From Cellvibrionaceae bacterium (GTDB lineage Bacteria > Pseudomonadota > Gammaproteobacteria > Pseudomonadales > Cellvibrionaceae), in NCBI GenBank assembly GCA_021151825.1, contig JAGKWQ010000014.1, positions 1 to 64,000 of the forward strand: a stretch of 64,000 nucleotides of DNA, given 5' to 3'. The notes beneath the pieces were generated by a model. That model saw nothing but the letters and a program-made list of their open reading frames with translations. It did no database searches and had not been told where the DNA came from. A program made the position numbers and the translations under genes. Shown here in pieces: positions 1-9,333 of this stretch (the stretch's first letter is position 1; the number at the start of each line of letters is the position of its first letter).

Positions 1-1974
1 TACATAAGCCAGTTGGTCGTCATGGATAGCCACGGCCGGATTCAGGTCGGAGTAAGCCGTGAGCGTCAGGGTATCCAGATCCAGCACCGGCACATCTACG
101 GCCGGCAAGCGGCTACGCAATTCGCTGTGGGTCAGCAGCAAGGTCACTTTGCTGTTTTCAATCATGTACGCCAACCGGTCGGCGGGTAGCTCCGGGTCCA
201 GTGGTAGGTAGGCGCCGCCTGCTTTGAGGATGGCCAGCATACCCACGATCATCTCAACCGAGCGCTCAACCGCGATGCCTACACGGGCATCGGTGTTTAC
301 GCCCAGCTCCCGCAAATAATGGGCGAGGCGGTTCGCACGGCTGTTGAGTTCGGCATAAGTTAATCGCTGGTTGCCGAAGACTAATGCGGGTGCGGACGGT
401 GTGGTTCGGGTGTGGTGCTCAAAGGATTTGTGGACGGGAATCAAATCGGGAAAACGTACTTCCTTTGTACCCCAGTTACGTAGATCGGCTTGCTCACGCA
501 CATCCAGCAATTCCACATCATCCAGCACTTGTTCGGGTAAGTCAGCCAGTGCACGCAGCAATGTCAAATAATGTCCGGCCAAACGGGTGATGGTGTCGGG
601 GTGAAAAAGATCCCGCGCATAGGTAAATACCACATTCACTTCACCTTCAGCGGATTCCGTACTGTCCACTACCAAGTCAAACTGGGGGTTTTGTGGCTCC
701 ATGGCAAACTCCTCAACCTTCAGCCCCGGCAGGTCCTGAAGTGGGGTGCGATCATGGTGCTGGTGATTAAACATTACCTGGAACAGCGGATTGCTATCCA
801 AATGACGCTCCGGCTGCAGGGCTTCAACCAACTGCTCAAACGGCAAATCCTGATAGTGTTGTGCGCCGGAAATTACTGACATTGTCTGGCGCAACAGCTG
901 TCCCAGATTGATTCGTCCACTCAGTGAAGTGCCCAGCACCTGGGTGTTAACAAAAAGCCCGATAATTCGCCGGGTTTCAGACTTGTACCGGTTGGCATTC
1001 GGCACCCCGATCTGGATGTCGCATTGCCCGGTATAGCGATAAAGCAAACCTTGGAAGGCCGCAAGTAAGATCGCAAAGAAGGTCGTTCCTTCTACTTTGA
1101 CGCGAGCACGTAACGCAGCGATATCAGCTGGCGATAACGTTAAAAAATGGTGCGCTGCCCGCGAATGATTACCGGGTTGCGGCGAGTGGTCCGTCGGCAA
1201 TTGCAGTACTGGTCGGGTTTCACCTAAATGGGCTTTCCAATACTTCAGTTGTGGCTCCTGTGCACCAGCTTCCATCCACTGTCGCTGCCAGATCGCATAG
1301 TCGGCGTACTGAATGGCGGAAGGGTTGGTGTCTGAGAGCGTTTGTTGTACGCGTGCGCGATACTGCGTCGCGAAATCTTCAATCATGATTTGTACTGACC
1401 AGCCATCCGAAATGATGTGGTGCATGACTACAATCAGTAAATGCCGATTGGCTGATTCACGAATCAATCCCACCCGTAACAGCGGGCCTTGTATCAAATC
1501 AAAGGGCTCATTTTGAAAACGCCTGACTTCGGATTTGATCAGCGCTTCCGAATCTTCACTGCGTTTTTTTTGGCTTAGGTCAATCAGACGAACGTTCACC
1601 GGGCTTACGTCGCGAATAACCTGTTCAACATTCCCGTCATCACCACTTCGAAATACGGTTCGCAGTGATTCATGTTGCCTGGTCAGTTCATTAAAGCTTT
1701 CCTGAAGTGCCTCCAAATTGAGTTCACCGCTCAACCACAGCGCACCGCTGATATGGTAAGCCGAGGAATCAGGGTCGAGTTGCCAGAGAAACCACTGGCG
1801 GGTTTGTGCATAGGATGCTGGACATCGATGCTGGATGGATTGGTCACGTCGCAGGATAGGGAACTGATTCATGGCCATGCCTTCCTGCTGGATCTTTTGA
1901 AATACAGCGCGGCGGTCATTGGAACCCAATTGGGAAAAACGCTCTGCAATCCGGTGGATCGTCGAACTCTGCAT
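1..1974 (-). CDS. Non-ribosomal peptide synthetase, N-terminal part (C domain and start of A domain)
   Basis: The minus-strand frame opens at ATG 1974 with GGAG eight bases upstream and stays open to the left edge, giving 658 residues. Residues about 1-45 form the short helical leader seen on pyoverdine-type synthetases. A full condensation domain follows, with HHxxxDG at residues 185-191 (HHIISDG). An adenylation domain begins near residue 490 and is cut just before its A3 nucleotide-binding loop, so the amino acid specificity cannot be read. A C domain at the N terminus means this protein is an elongation subunit receiving a chain from another protein. Its neighbours, a siderophore-type TonB receptor and a PvdE-like exporter, suggest a peptide siderophore. 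The enzyme class is certain; the product is inferred. Many small plus-strand ORFs over this stretch are shadows of this gene. Confidence 0.95.
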   Translation of the reverse strand, partial: MQSSTIHRIAERFSQLGSNDRRAVFQKIQQEGMAMNQFPILRRDQSIQHRCPASYAQTRQWFLWQLDPDSSAYHISGALWLSGELNLEALQESFNELTRQHESLRTVFRSGDDGNVEQVIRDVSPVNVRLIDLSQKKRSEDSEALIKSEVRRFQNEPFDLIQGPLLRVGLIRESANRHLLIVVMHHIISDGWSVQIMIEDFATQYRARVQQTLSDTNPSAIQYADYAIWQRQWMEAGAQEPQLKYWKAHLGETRPVLQLPTDHSPQPGNHSRAAHHFLTLSPADIAALRARVKVEGTTFFAILLAAFQGLLYRYTGQCDIQIGVPNANRYKSETRRIIGLFVNTQVLGTSLSGRINLGQLLRQTMSVISGAQHYQDLPFEQLVEALQPERHLDSNPLFQVMFNHQHHDRTPLQDLPGLKVEEFAMEPQNPQFDLVVDSTESAEGEVNVVFTYARDLFHPDTITRLAGHYLTLLRALADLPEQVLDDVELLDVREQADLRNWGTKEVRFPDLIPVHKSFEHHTRTTPSAPALVFGNQRLTYAELNSRANRLAHYLRELGVNTDARVGIAVERSVEMIVGMLAILKAGGAYLPLDPELPADRLAYMIENSKVTLLLTHSELRSRLPAVDVPVLDLDTLTLTAYSDLNPAVAIHDDQLAYV

Positions 1975-2022
1975 CACTTCATCTCCATGCAATTATCAAA
2001 GCGGGCCTGGGAAGGCGGGTAG

Positions 2023-2052
2023 AAAAAATGGCCAATCGCATGATTGGCCATT
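2023..2052 (-). terminator. Rho-independent terminator after the siderophore receptor gene
   Basis: An 11-bp perfect inverted repeat (2027-2037 with 2042-2052) has a 4-base loop and is followed on the minus strand by a run of six T. It lies 58 bases past the receptor stop codon and 49 bases before the NRPS start. Transcription from the receptor would therefore be stopped or reduced before the NRPS gene. Confidence 0.85.
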
Positions 2053-2109
2053 CATTGACACGACTTTTCGAAGTCGGGAATCGAAAAGCCGGTCGTGCGG
2101 CGTTTTCAA

Positions 2110-4269
2110 TTACCAGTGGTAAGCAATTGTTCCAATGACTGAGCGCGGTGCACCGTAGAAGCACTGTCTTGCATCGCACACAGTTGCAAACTCCTTATCG
2201 CTCAGGTTGCGCACATTGAGCCGTAGTTCCCATCGATCAAATTCATAACCCAGCATTGCATCGGCCAGAGTATAGGCTGGTACATCGCGTGGAGCAGCCT
2301 CCAATGTTCCCTTGTTGGAGCCCACGTAACGCAGGCCAAGGCCAGCTTTGAATCCGTTGCTGAAGGCATAGTCCCCCCACAACGATAACTGGTGCTCGGA
2401 CACCGCCTGAAGTTGTTTACCAACCTCTACAGGGTTTGCACTACTGGTGATATCGGCTTTGGGTATCCAGGTGTACGCAACGATGACATTCGATGCTGCT
2501 GTAGGCTTGGCCACAGTCTCTAGCTCAACACCACGCACAGTGACTTCGCCGCGGGCTTTGGGTACTGGTACTCCGGTTTCGTATCCATAGGTCACGTAAT
2601 TCATACGCTGCGCTTCAAAGACGGCAAGGCTGTAAATATTGCTACTTTGGTTAGGCTGGTAACGCACACCGGCTTCTTGTTGCTCGCCTTCTTCCGGATC
2701 AAAGGGCTTGCCTGTCGCGGGGTTAATCGTGGTAATAGGTTGGAAGGATTCTGAATAACTGATGTACGGCGCCAAGCCGTTTGGAGCAAGGTAAACCAGG
2801 CCTGCGCGTCCGGAGAACGCATCCTGTTTTTCCCGGATTTCCACCTCGTCGTAACGTCCACCCAGAGTCAGAACCCAGCGCTCGTTAAACTTGATTTGAT
2901 CCTGCGCATAGAGGCCGGTCTGTGTCAGTTCCAGCTCCTCATCAATGTGGGGCGCCGCCAGGGTGATGGGGTTTCCATACACAGGGTTGTATAGGTCGAG
3001 GGGAGCTAATACACCACCATAGCGCGAGTAGACATCAAATTTTGCTTGCTGATAATCGACCCCGAATAACAGAGTCTGGCTCCAGTTGTCTGATTGGAAG
3101 TCACCTTGCAGTTGGTTATCAATGGTGAAGGACGTCGCTTCTTCTTCTGTGTGGTGAGGTGTTCTATTCAATAAGCGGAAGTTTGCGGCGCTGGATGGAT
3201 TCGCCGCATCAACGGTTCTGAACGCTGTGCCATAGACGGTCCGATAATCCGTATCAAACTCGGCGTAGCGAGTATTTTGACGGAATGTCCAACGTTCACT
3301 GGCGTTGTGTTCAAGCTCATACCCAATCGTCCATTGATCCTGGTAATAACGGTTATGATCAGGTTCGCCTTTGAACGTGCGAGGAGAAATAGGGCCGTTA
3401 GGGTTTTCAATGAGCGTTCCCCTTACCGGTAATGAATCAGCCTCGGTACCATTACGAATGCTAAGGTATTCCCCTAAAAAGGTGATGTTAGTCTTGGTCG
3501 AAATATCCCACGAGAGAGAAGGCGCCAGAAACAATTCATCATTGCGGCGCCCGGTGGTTGCCAATTCTGCATCGCGTGCCAAGCCAACCAGACGGTAGCT
3601 AATACTGTTGTCTTCGGAAAGCGGCCCTGTCAGATCAGTTGCAACCTGCTTCCAGGCATGATCACCTACCTGAACCTCCAGCTCGCGTTGGGCATCGGTA
3701 GACGGACGTTTGCTGACAACGTTCACCACACCACCAGCTGCTGCCTGCCCATACAATACAGACGACGGACCGCGCATGACATCGAAGCGCTCAACGCCGT
3801 AACTTTCAGTCATCCAGGTGCCCCAGCCCATACTGTTACGCAGGGGAAGTCCATCGCGCAGAAAACCGGGTGAATAGGCATCGAAACCGCGCAAGTAAAT
3901 CCAATCATAGTGTGATGAGCCCCAAGGTGCGGTATTTACGCCAGGCGTATACGCCAGAGCCTCTTTTAAACGCGTTGCCCCTATAACCTCTACACGTTCG
4001 GCGGTAACTACAGAAATGGATTGCGGCGACTCAATGGTAGGAGTGTCTGTTTTAGTGCTGGTAGTGCTTTGTTTTGCCGTGAGACTACTGTCTTTTTCTT
4101 CAGTGGCAGAAACAACGACCTTTTTTAATTTACCTTTTTCCGGAGCAGCTTGTGCGTGCGTATTCATGGCTATTGCCGGTAAAACCATTCCAAGTAACGC
4201 GAATTGTATTGCCCTGTTTATCGGCGAACGCGTGAATATTAAAGAACAGGGAGAAGACTTTTTTTGCAT
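2110..4269 (-). CDS. TonB-dependent siderophore receptor
   Basis: This 719-residue outer-membrane receptor should import a ferric siderophore using TonB energy. It has an N-terminal signal region (hydrophobic stretch about residues 20-38 with an AQA cleavage context). A TonB-box-like VVVSA follows, then a plug domain with the PESPQSISVVTAE-type segment (here with IESPQSISVV) and RGFDAYSPGFLRDGLP. The C-terminal 22-strand barrel ends in an aromatic residue (YHW), the usual outer-membrane assembly signal. Length and motifs fit the FhuA/FpvA-like siderophore receptor family. The start ATG has AGGA eight bases upstream. It is read toward the NRPS gene and is divergent from the PvdE-like exporter, which supports a shared siderophore role. 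The ligand cannot be told from sequence; the neighbouring NRPS product is the best guess. Confidence 0.93.
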   Translation of the reverse strand: MQKKSSPCSLIFTRSPINRAIQFALLGMVLPAIAMNTHAQAAPEKGKLKKVVVSATEEKDSSLTAKQSTTSTKTDTPTIESPQSISVVTAERVEVIGATRLKEALAYTPGVNTAPWGSSHYDWIYLRGFDAYSPGFLRDGLPLRNSMGWGTWMTESYGVERFDVMRGPSSVLYGQAAAGGVVNVVSKRPSTDAQRELEVQVGDHAWKQVATDLTGPLSEDNSISYRLVGLARDAELATTGRRNDELFLAPSLSWDISTKTNITFLGEYLSIRNGTEADSLPVRGTLIENPNGPISPRTFKGEPDHNRYYQDQWTIGYELEHNASERWTFRQNTRYAEFDTDYRTVYGTAFRTVDAANPSSAANFRLLNRTPHHTEEEATSFTIDNQLQGDFQSDNWSQTLLFGVDYQQAKFDVYSRYGGVLAPLDLYNPVYGNPITLAAPHIDEELELTQTGLYAQDQIKFNERWVLTLGGRYDEVEIREKQDAFSGRAGLVYLAPNGLAPYISYSESFQPITTINPATGKPFDPEEGEQQEAGVRYQPNQSSNIYSLAVFEAQRMNYVTYGYETGVPVPKARGEVTVRGVELETVAKPTAASNVIVAYTWIPKADITSSANPVEVGKQLQAVSEHQLSLWGDYAFSNGFKAGLGLRYVGSNKGTLEAAPRDVPAYTLADAMLGYEFDRWELRLNVRNLSDKEFATVCDARQCFYGAPRSVIGTIAYHW

Positions 4270-4779
4270 GCTATGGTCCTGACGATAATGAGTTTTTAGT
4301 AGTGCACATAATGAGGAAGCCAGCGATGTAGCCAGTCGGGTGACTGTTTGAGTGAGCTACAGAATTAACGCAGGTGGACATTCCTTTTGTCTGCATGGGA
4401 AGGGGCTTGAAGGTGGATCTATCGCAATGATTGTCTAGTGTCATGCCCCTTATAAAACAACGCATCCTCCGCTTATCCAATGTCGGACACACTTCGGGGC
4501 GATGCCCGTCAGTGACGGATTGTGAGGTGATGTTTTTGCACGGCTCTCCTCAGGGAATCGACTTGCATAATCGATCCGTCTTCTGTGCAACCTACCAAGA
4601 CGGAAAACATCAAATTTTGTTTAGTAAATTTTATTATTCATTTTCGTTGCTTCCAGCAAATTTGGTCGCTAAACAAATCAGCCGCAATTTCGTCCTAATG
4701 CAAATGGTTTTGTCTGTGCGGGCAAATAGAGCCCTAGTGGACTTACCGAATAAACTTTTATTCATCAGGAGTGATTTTT
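4270..4779. promoter_or_regulatory. Divergent intergenic region between siderophore receptor and exporter
   Basis: About 510 bp lie between the two divergent starts. No convincing gene is present; the open frame across 4431-4802 has no family features. GATAATGA at 4284-4291, 15 bases upstream of the receptor start codon, matches one half of a Fur box, but the other half is poor. The segment from 4615 to 4650 is AT-rich and could hold the exporter promoter. Iron control is expected from the gene content but is not demonstrated here. Confidence 0.4.
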
Positions 4780-6456
4780 TTGCTTACCTACCTTATCCGT
4801 GAGTCACGTCATTTGTTAGTCATTGCTGCACTTGTTAGCATCGTGAGCGGGGTATGCAGTGTTCTGCTCATTATGCAAATTAATCGCGCGCTAACAGTGG
4901 AATCAATAGAGGCTGGCAAAAACCTCGCAATTCAATTTGCCGTTGTAGCGGTCGCGGCCATGCTCACCCGCATGATGTCATCCATGTTGTTTGAACGATT
5001 AAGCCAGAAAGTGCATGCCAATTTGCGCCGCTTTATATCGAGCAGGGTAATGTCGGTGGATTATCGAAAACTTGAACAAATCGGAGGCCCAAAAGTACAT
5101 TCCGCATTATCGGAGCACAGCACTCGCGTGGCCGAATTTTTTCTCAGTCTGCCTATTATTTTGGTTAACGCCGTCATCGTTATTGGCTGCATGGTTTACA
5201 TGGCATGGTTATCGTGGCAAATATTTTTAGCGGCGGTTGTGGTGATTGGTTTGGGATCTCTCGGTTACCATTTTGCGCACATGAAAGCGGTTCGACATTT
5301 AGGTGCGGCATCACGGGAACAAGATCGATTATTCAGTCATTTCCGGTCACTGGTGGATGGTGCAAAAGAGTTAAGGCTTAACGCCGCAAAACGCAACAAA
5401 TTCACACAGGATGTTCTTGGGTCATCCATTGAAAAAGTTCGATACGAACGAACATTTGGTATGTCGTTATTCTCGGCATCTGTTGCCTGGGGTAATTTTC
5501 TGATCTACGCCTTTATTGGATTGGTGCTGTTTGCATTAGTCGGTGATATCCCCGACAGAGCACGAGTGATGACCGGGTTTGCTTTGGTATTCGTCTATAT
5601 GGTGGTGCCGTTGGAAGGTCTGCTGTTGGCATTACCGCGGGCAAATCTTGCAAAAGTATCCGGAGAACGAATTAATGAGGTTACGCAACAACTTGATGAT
5701 ATTGAATCCGAACCATCGACCAGGCTTGCAACACAATTGAATCGACTGGATATCCGAGGCGTTGCTCACAGTTATTATCATGAAGGCGCCGACGATATTT
5801 TTACATTGGGACCAATCGATCTCGTTTTTACACCTGGGCAAATTACCTATTTGGTTGGTGGAAATGGTAGTGGTAAAACGACACTTGCTAAATTACTGGT
5901 CGGTCTTTATTCGCCAGAACGAGGGAGTATCGTACTGAATGATGCCGTAGTGGAAGATACAAATCGCGACCAATATCGCCAGCTTTTTTCGACCATTTTT
6001 TCAGATTTTTATTTATTCGATCAGTTATTGGATACCGCATCGGCAGAGCTTGATGCAAAAGGCAATGCGCTTTTGGCAAAACTTCATTTGCAACATAAAG
6101 TGCAGGTTAAAAATGGCGCCTTCACAACACTTGCACTTTCGCAAGGCCAACGCAAACGCCTGGCGTTAGTGGTGGCGTATCTCGAAGACAGACCATTTTT
6201 AGTATTTGACGAATGGGCTGCAGATCAGGATCCACTTTTCAAAGATGTTTTCTATCGGGATTTGTTACCTGAATTGAAGGCCAAAAATAAAACAGTAGTG
6301 GTGATCACTCATGATCATCACTATTTTCAATTGGCAGATCGTTTGATCCGGATGGAGAACGGGCAGGTGGTCGCTGTTGAAATCCCCGCAGAAAATTTAT
6401 CTGTATCAATGCCTGTTCGCATTGATGAAAAAGCGCTGGTCGCATCCGATGTATAA
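4780..6456 (+). CDS. Cyclic peptide/siderophore ABC exporter, PvdE/SyrD family
   Basis: A single chain of about 558 residues carries an N-terminal six-helix membrane domain (to about residue 290) and a C-terminal ATPase. Walker A is GGNGSGKTT with Lys366. The signature segment is LSQGQRKRLAL, and Walker B is followed by DEWAADQDP. This exact signature/Walker B layout is typical of the PvdE/SyrD group, which moves peptide siderophores or their precursors across the inner membrane. I place the start at TTG 4780 because AGGAG at 4767-4771 sits eight bases before it. The GTG at 4771 would overlap its own ribosome site. It lies divergent to the TonB receptor and close to an NRPS, so export of that NRPS product is likely. 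Confidence 0.93.
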   Translation: MLTYLIRESRHLLVIAALVSIVSGVCSVLLIMQINRALTVESIEAGKNLAIQFAVVAVAAMLTRMMSSMLFERLSQKVHANLRRFISSRVMSVDYRKLEQIGGPKVHSALSEHSTRVAEFFLSLPIILVNAVIVIGCMVYMAWLSWQIFLAAVVVIGLGSLGYHFAHMKAVRHLGAASREQDRLFSHFRSLVDGAKELRLNAAKRNKFTQDVLGSSIEKVRYERTFGMSLFSASVAWGNFLIYAFIGLVLFALVGDIPDRARVMTGFALVFVYMVVPLEGLLLALPRANLAKVSGERINEVTQQLDDIESEPSTRLATQLNRLDIRGVAHSYYHEGADDIFTLGPIDLVFTPGQITYLVGGNGSGKTTLAKLLVGLYSPERGSIVLNDAVVEDTNRDQYRQLFSTIFSDFYLFDQLLDTASAELDAKGNALLAKLHLQHKVQVKNGAFTTLALSQGQRKRLALVVAYLEDRPFLVFDEWAADQDPLFKDVFYRDLLPELKAKNKTVVVITHDHHYFQLADRLIRMENGQVVAVEIPAENLSVSMPVRIDEKALVASDV

Positions 6457-6472
6457 AAAATCGCAAAAGAGC

Positions 6473-6487
6473 TTGGTGTATCACCAA
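6473..6487. terminator. Short hairpin between convergent genes
   Basis: TTGGTG and CACCAA form a 6-bp stem with a 3-base loop in the 64-bp gap between the converging exporter and GntR genes. The downstream T content is modest, so termination in either direction is plausible but weak. Confidence 0.4.
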
Positions 6488-6520
6488 CACTGGTTAATTT
6501 TATGATTTGCGATGCATTGT

Positions 6521-7225
6521 TCAAACGTCTACGGTAACTTCAATCGCATTGTGTAACCAATGTTCAATGTTGTAATCGATTAATTTTTTTCCTTCATCAT
6601 AACGCCAGCGCAAAATTTTCAGGCAGGGATGTCCATCGCTACAGCCCAATGCGATGGCTTGGTCTGTTTCCAGGCTGCCCACCTGAATATTACTGGTTTC
6701 GCTACCGATATTTACGCCGTAATGGCGATTTTGTAATTCGGTGATGGATTGGCTGAGGTCAAAGTTTTCCAGATCTGGAAAGCGGCGCGTATCAAAAAAT
6801 AAATCTTCGATTAACACGGGGCGGCCATCAAGGCTACGAATACGGCGCACTGTAAGCAGCGAGTTTTTGCCGCTAAGTTGCATCGCTTCTTTTAACGATG
6901 GTGATGCAGGACATTTTTCGATTTTTAATACTTGCGTTTGCGCCATGCGGCCTTGTTCAACTGCCATGGTATTGAAATTAACTTTGCGTTTGGCATCAAT
7001 GACAAAACGTGCCGGTGCAACAAACCAGCCGCGGCGGTTTTGTCGATAAATCAAACCTTCGGATTCGAGTTTTACCAAGGCATCGCGCAAGGTAATACGG
7101 GTGGTACTGAATTGTTCCACCAGTTCGCGTTCGGACGGCAATTTATCATTAGCTACCAGGCGTCCTGATTGAATAATCGTTTGCAAATGCCGCCGCAATT
7201 GTTGGTAAATCGGTATCGCTTCCAT
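6521..7225 (-). CDS. GntR family regulator with UTRA domain, probable phosphonate-locus repressor
   Basis: This 234-residue protein has an N-terminal winged helix (PIYQQLRRHLQTII, LPSERELVEQF, TTRITLRDALVKLESEGLI) at residues 5-70. A UTRA/HutC-type ligand domain follows from about 85 (SLLTVRRIRSLDGRPVLIED). It belongs to the HutC subfamily, whose members include PhnF and the 2-aminoethylphosphonate regulators. ATG 7225 has a strong GAGGAG site. It lies downstream of phnX in the same direction, separated by a 110-bp gap that holds a stable hairpin. Two operators of the type bound by this subfamily lie in the divergent promoter region near 13300 and 13520. The effector is probably a phosphonate catabolite, by inference from neighbours. 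Confidence 0.9.
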   Translation of the reverse strand: MEAIPIYQQLRRHLQTIIQSGRLVANDKLPSERELVEQFSTTRITLRDALVKLESEGLIYRQNRRGWFVAPARFVIDAKRKVNFNTMAVEQGRMAQTQVLKIEKCPASPSLKEAMQLSGKNSLLTVRRIRSLDGRPVLIEDLFFDTRRFPDLENFDLSQSITELQNRHYGVNIGSETSNIQVGSLETDQAIALGCSDGHPCLKILRWRYDEGKKLIDYNIEHWLHNAIEVTVDV

Positions 7226-7243
7226 TGTATCTCCTCGTTAGCG

Positions 7244-7272
7244 CCGCCTAGTGTAAGGGGTACACAAGGCGG
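7244..7272 (-). other. Stable hairpin between phnX and the GntR gene
   Basis: CCGCCT-A-GTGTA pairs with TACAC-A-AGGCGG around a 5-base loop: 6 bp, one mismatch, then 5 bp. No T tract follows on either strand. It sits 18 bases upstream of the regulator start codon. It may be an mRNA processing or stability element that lowers regulator expression relative to phnX. Confidence 0.5.
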
Positions 7273-7335
7273 TGCCTAGCAGGAGATTACTGTCCGAATG
7301 CGAGCTGATTGGTGAATGGCCGGGAAGATCGCCAG

Positions 7336-8133
7336 TCAGGGTTTTTCGTTACGAGCCAAACGACATTCAATATCGGCTAATACGCTGGGCAAATCTGCTA
7401 CGGAATCAATAAAATAATGCGCTCCGGTATGCTCCAGGCTGCGATAGGCCCCACAGCGTAAAGTGGCGCGCGCCTCTGGTGATAATTGTTGCCATTCTGT
7501 TTCACCAAGCCCGACGGCATTACCGCTAATTGCGACGGCAACTGTCCACATACCGGCGTTGCGGCCTTCACTGATACCGGGCGCGGTATCATCCACCTTC
7601 ACGCAATGTTGCACTGCACTCACACCCAATTGCACAAGATTTGAAAGCGCTGCCGCTGCAGCGGGTCTGGTTACGGGCACTTCATCGGCAGCAACGATAC
7701 AATCTGGCACAAAGCCTTGTTTTGCCGCTGCTACCACTAAATTATCAATCATCGCGCGTCCATAACCGGTGGTGGTACCGATTTTTAAACCGCGTGCGCG
7801 CACTGCAACCAACATATCCAATGTGCCGGGAACCAGTTTGGTATGTAATTCAATTTGCTCGCGTTGCAATGGAATCAAGCGTTGATACAGCGCATCAATT
7901 TCTGCTTCTGTCGGCAGGCGGCCATGCCGTGTAATCCAGGCCTGTTGAATGCGCGGTTGTTGCAACAATCGACAAATGTGCACACGCTTTTCGGTGCCCA
8001 TAGGTTCGCGTGCTTCAGCGAGGGTAATGTCAATACCGTGTTCCGCAAATAATTCTACAAATGCTTTTAGCGGTGCACGTGAACCGAAATCTACCAGTGT
8101 GCCCGCCCAATCAAAAATAACTGCTTCTAACAT
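7336..8133 (-). CDS. phnX: Phosphonoacetaldehyde hydrolase (phosphonatase)
   Basis: This cytoplasmic HAD-superfamily enzyme hydrolyses phosphonoacetaldehyde to acetaldehyde and phosphate. The sequence gives 265 residues from ATG 8133. The nucleophile motif FDWAGT puts Asp8 in place. EAREPMGTEK supplies Lys49, the Schiff-base lysine special to phosphonatases, and VKVDDTAPGISEG is the C-terminal metal-binding motif. An upstream in-frame ATG (8196) would add 21 residues overlapping the previous gene. I prefer 8133 because AAGG lies about nine bases before it and the protein then begins with the family's usual MLEAVIFDWAG. No PhnW transaminase is adjacent; the upstream FAD oxidoreductase may make the aldehyde instead. 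Confidence 0.95.
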   Translation of the reverse strand: MLEAVIFDWAGTLVDFGSRAPLKAFVELFAEHGIDITLAEAREPMGTEKRVHICRLLQQPRIQQAWITRHGRLPTEAEIDALYQRLIPLQREQIELHTKLVPGTLDMLVAVRARGLKIGTTTGYGRAMIDNLVVAAAKQGFVPDCIVAADEVPVTRPAAAAALSNLVQLGVSAVQHCVKVDDTAPGISEGRNAGMWTVAVAISGNAVGLGETEWQQLSPEARATLRCGAYRSLEHTGAHYFIDSVADLPSVLADIECRLARNEKP

Positions 8134-8146
8134 ATTGAAAACCTTG

Positions 8147-9325
8147 TTAAACAATGTTGATAAAATCGAGTGGTTGTTGTGCGGCGATTTGCTCAATCAC
8201 TAACTCCATAAAACCACCGCTACAAGTCATGCCTTTGCCACCAATGCCGGTGACGGCATGAATATATTTTTGAACGCGTGTTGCGAGAATTGAATTGTCG
8301 TGCTGGCTGTAATATCCGTTCCAGAAACGGTTGATGCGTAATTCATCTACACCGAGTATGCGTTGCGCTTCAGTGAGGATTAATTGGTTGATGTGTTGAT
8401 CGTTGTGATAATCAAGCGAATCAACATCCAGTGCGTTGGTATAGTGATGTGAATCACCAATAATCAATGAACCGTCTGCACGCTGGGCAAATAACAAATG
8501 AATGCCTTCTGCTTGCAATTGCTGTTGATATTCCGAGGCAACTAAATTCGAATAGGAAGGACAGCTATGGAATGCGTCGTAACGGCGAATCGATAAACCG
8601 GTTAGCAAATTGCAATGTAATTTCACCTGGCTGGACGCAATGGTATCCATCATTTGTAATTTGCAAATTCGCATTTCCGGTGTTTGTAATATCGAGGGGA
8701 ATAAACGATTGAGTTGATGACCACAACAAATCAGGACATCGCGCGCGCTATAGATCGCATTGTCAGCAGTGCGCAGGTTACATCCGGAATTATTTTCTTC
8801 CACTGAGTGGATCAGGCTACCATTTCGATAATCACAGCGGCCAGACTGGATAATCACTTGTAATAACGCTGCTAATAATTTGGGGCTGTCCACTGTGGCA
8901 TCATCAGGAAAAAATAATCCACCTTTGGCGTAATCTTTATTCAGTGGTTGTGATAATTCGCAACATTCATTAGCACTCAACAGTCGGCTGGCATAACCTT
9001 GTCCATCATTTAGTTGCTGCATTTCCTCCAGCAATTGCAACTCCTGCTCATCTGATGCGACATACAAAGAGCCATTTTTTTTCCAGGGCAGGGGAATTGA
9101 TTTATTAATTTCCGTTAAATGGTGTACTGTCCTCGCCCCGATATTACGCCAGTTATTCAGGCTCACACCGGATGGAACCAGTTGTCCGAAATTGCGCACG
9201 CTGGCGCCTTTGGCTTCCACGCCTGATTCTAATAATAATACTGACCATCCACGTTGTATCGCGTGATAGGCCGCAAATGTGCCGAGAATTCCAGCACCGA
9301 CTATAGCGAGATCATACTGTTTCAT
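8147..9325 (-). CDS. FAD-dependent oxidoreductase (TIGR03364-like), probable aminophosphonate oxidase
   Basis: This 392-residue flavoprotein of the D-amino-acid oxidase/glycine oxidase fold opens with the FAD-binding motif IVGAGILGTFAAY. It ends with GIGGKGMTCSGGFMELV, typical of the TIGR03364 group found in phosphonate loci. Members are thought to oxidise aminophosphonates such as 2-aminoethylphosphonate or its N-methyl form to phosphonoacetaldehyde, the substrate of PhnX. That role fits here because phnX follows 13 bases downstream and no phnW is seen. The start is ATG 9325 with AAGG eight bases upstream; the TTG two codons earlier is less likely. The substrate is inferred from context. Confidence 0.85.
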   Translation of the reverse strand: MKQYDLAIVGAGILGTFAAYHAIQRGWSVLLLESGVEAKGASVRNFGQLVPSGVSLNNWRNIGARTVHHLTEINKSIPLPWKKNGSLYVASDEQELQLLEEMQQLNDGQGYASRLLSANECCELSQPLNKDYAKGGLFFPDDATVDSPKLLAALLQVIIQSGRCDYRNGSLIHSVEENNSGCNLRTADNAIYSARDVLICCGHQLNRLFPSILQTPEMRICKLQMMDTIASSQVKLHCNLLTGLSIRRYDAFHSCPSYSNLVASEYQQQLQAEGIHLLFAQRADGSLIIGDSHHYTNALDVDSLDYHNDQHINQLILTEAQRILGVDELRINRFWNGYYSQHDNSILATRVQKYIHAVTGIGGKGMTCSGGFMELVIEQIAAQQPLDFINIV

Positions 9326-9333
9326 AACCAACC

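Noticed and set aside
371..2022. Several plus-strand frames of 60-120 codons at the left edge
   Set aside because: They overlap a clear minus-strand NRPS reading frame with condensation and adenylation motifs and are its shadows.
4625..4647. TAAAT-N15-CGT, resembling the PvdS iron-starvation box
   Set aside because: Known boxes have 16-17 bases between the halves, the surroundings are very AT-rich so a chance match is likely, and no PvdS-like sigma factor is in view.
4431..4802. A 123-codon plus-strand open frame between receptor and exporter
   Set aside because: No ribosome site, no recognisable family, and it runs into the exporter start in another frame; the region is better read as promoter DNA.
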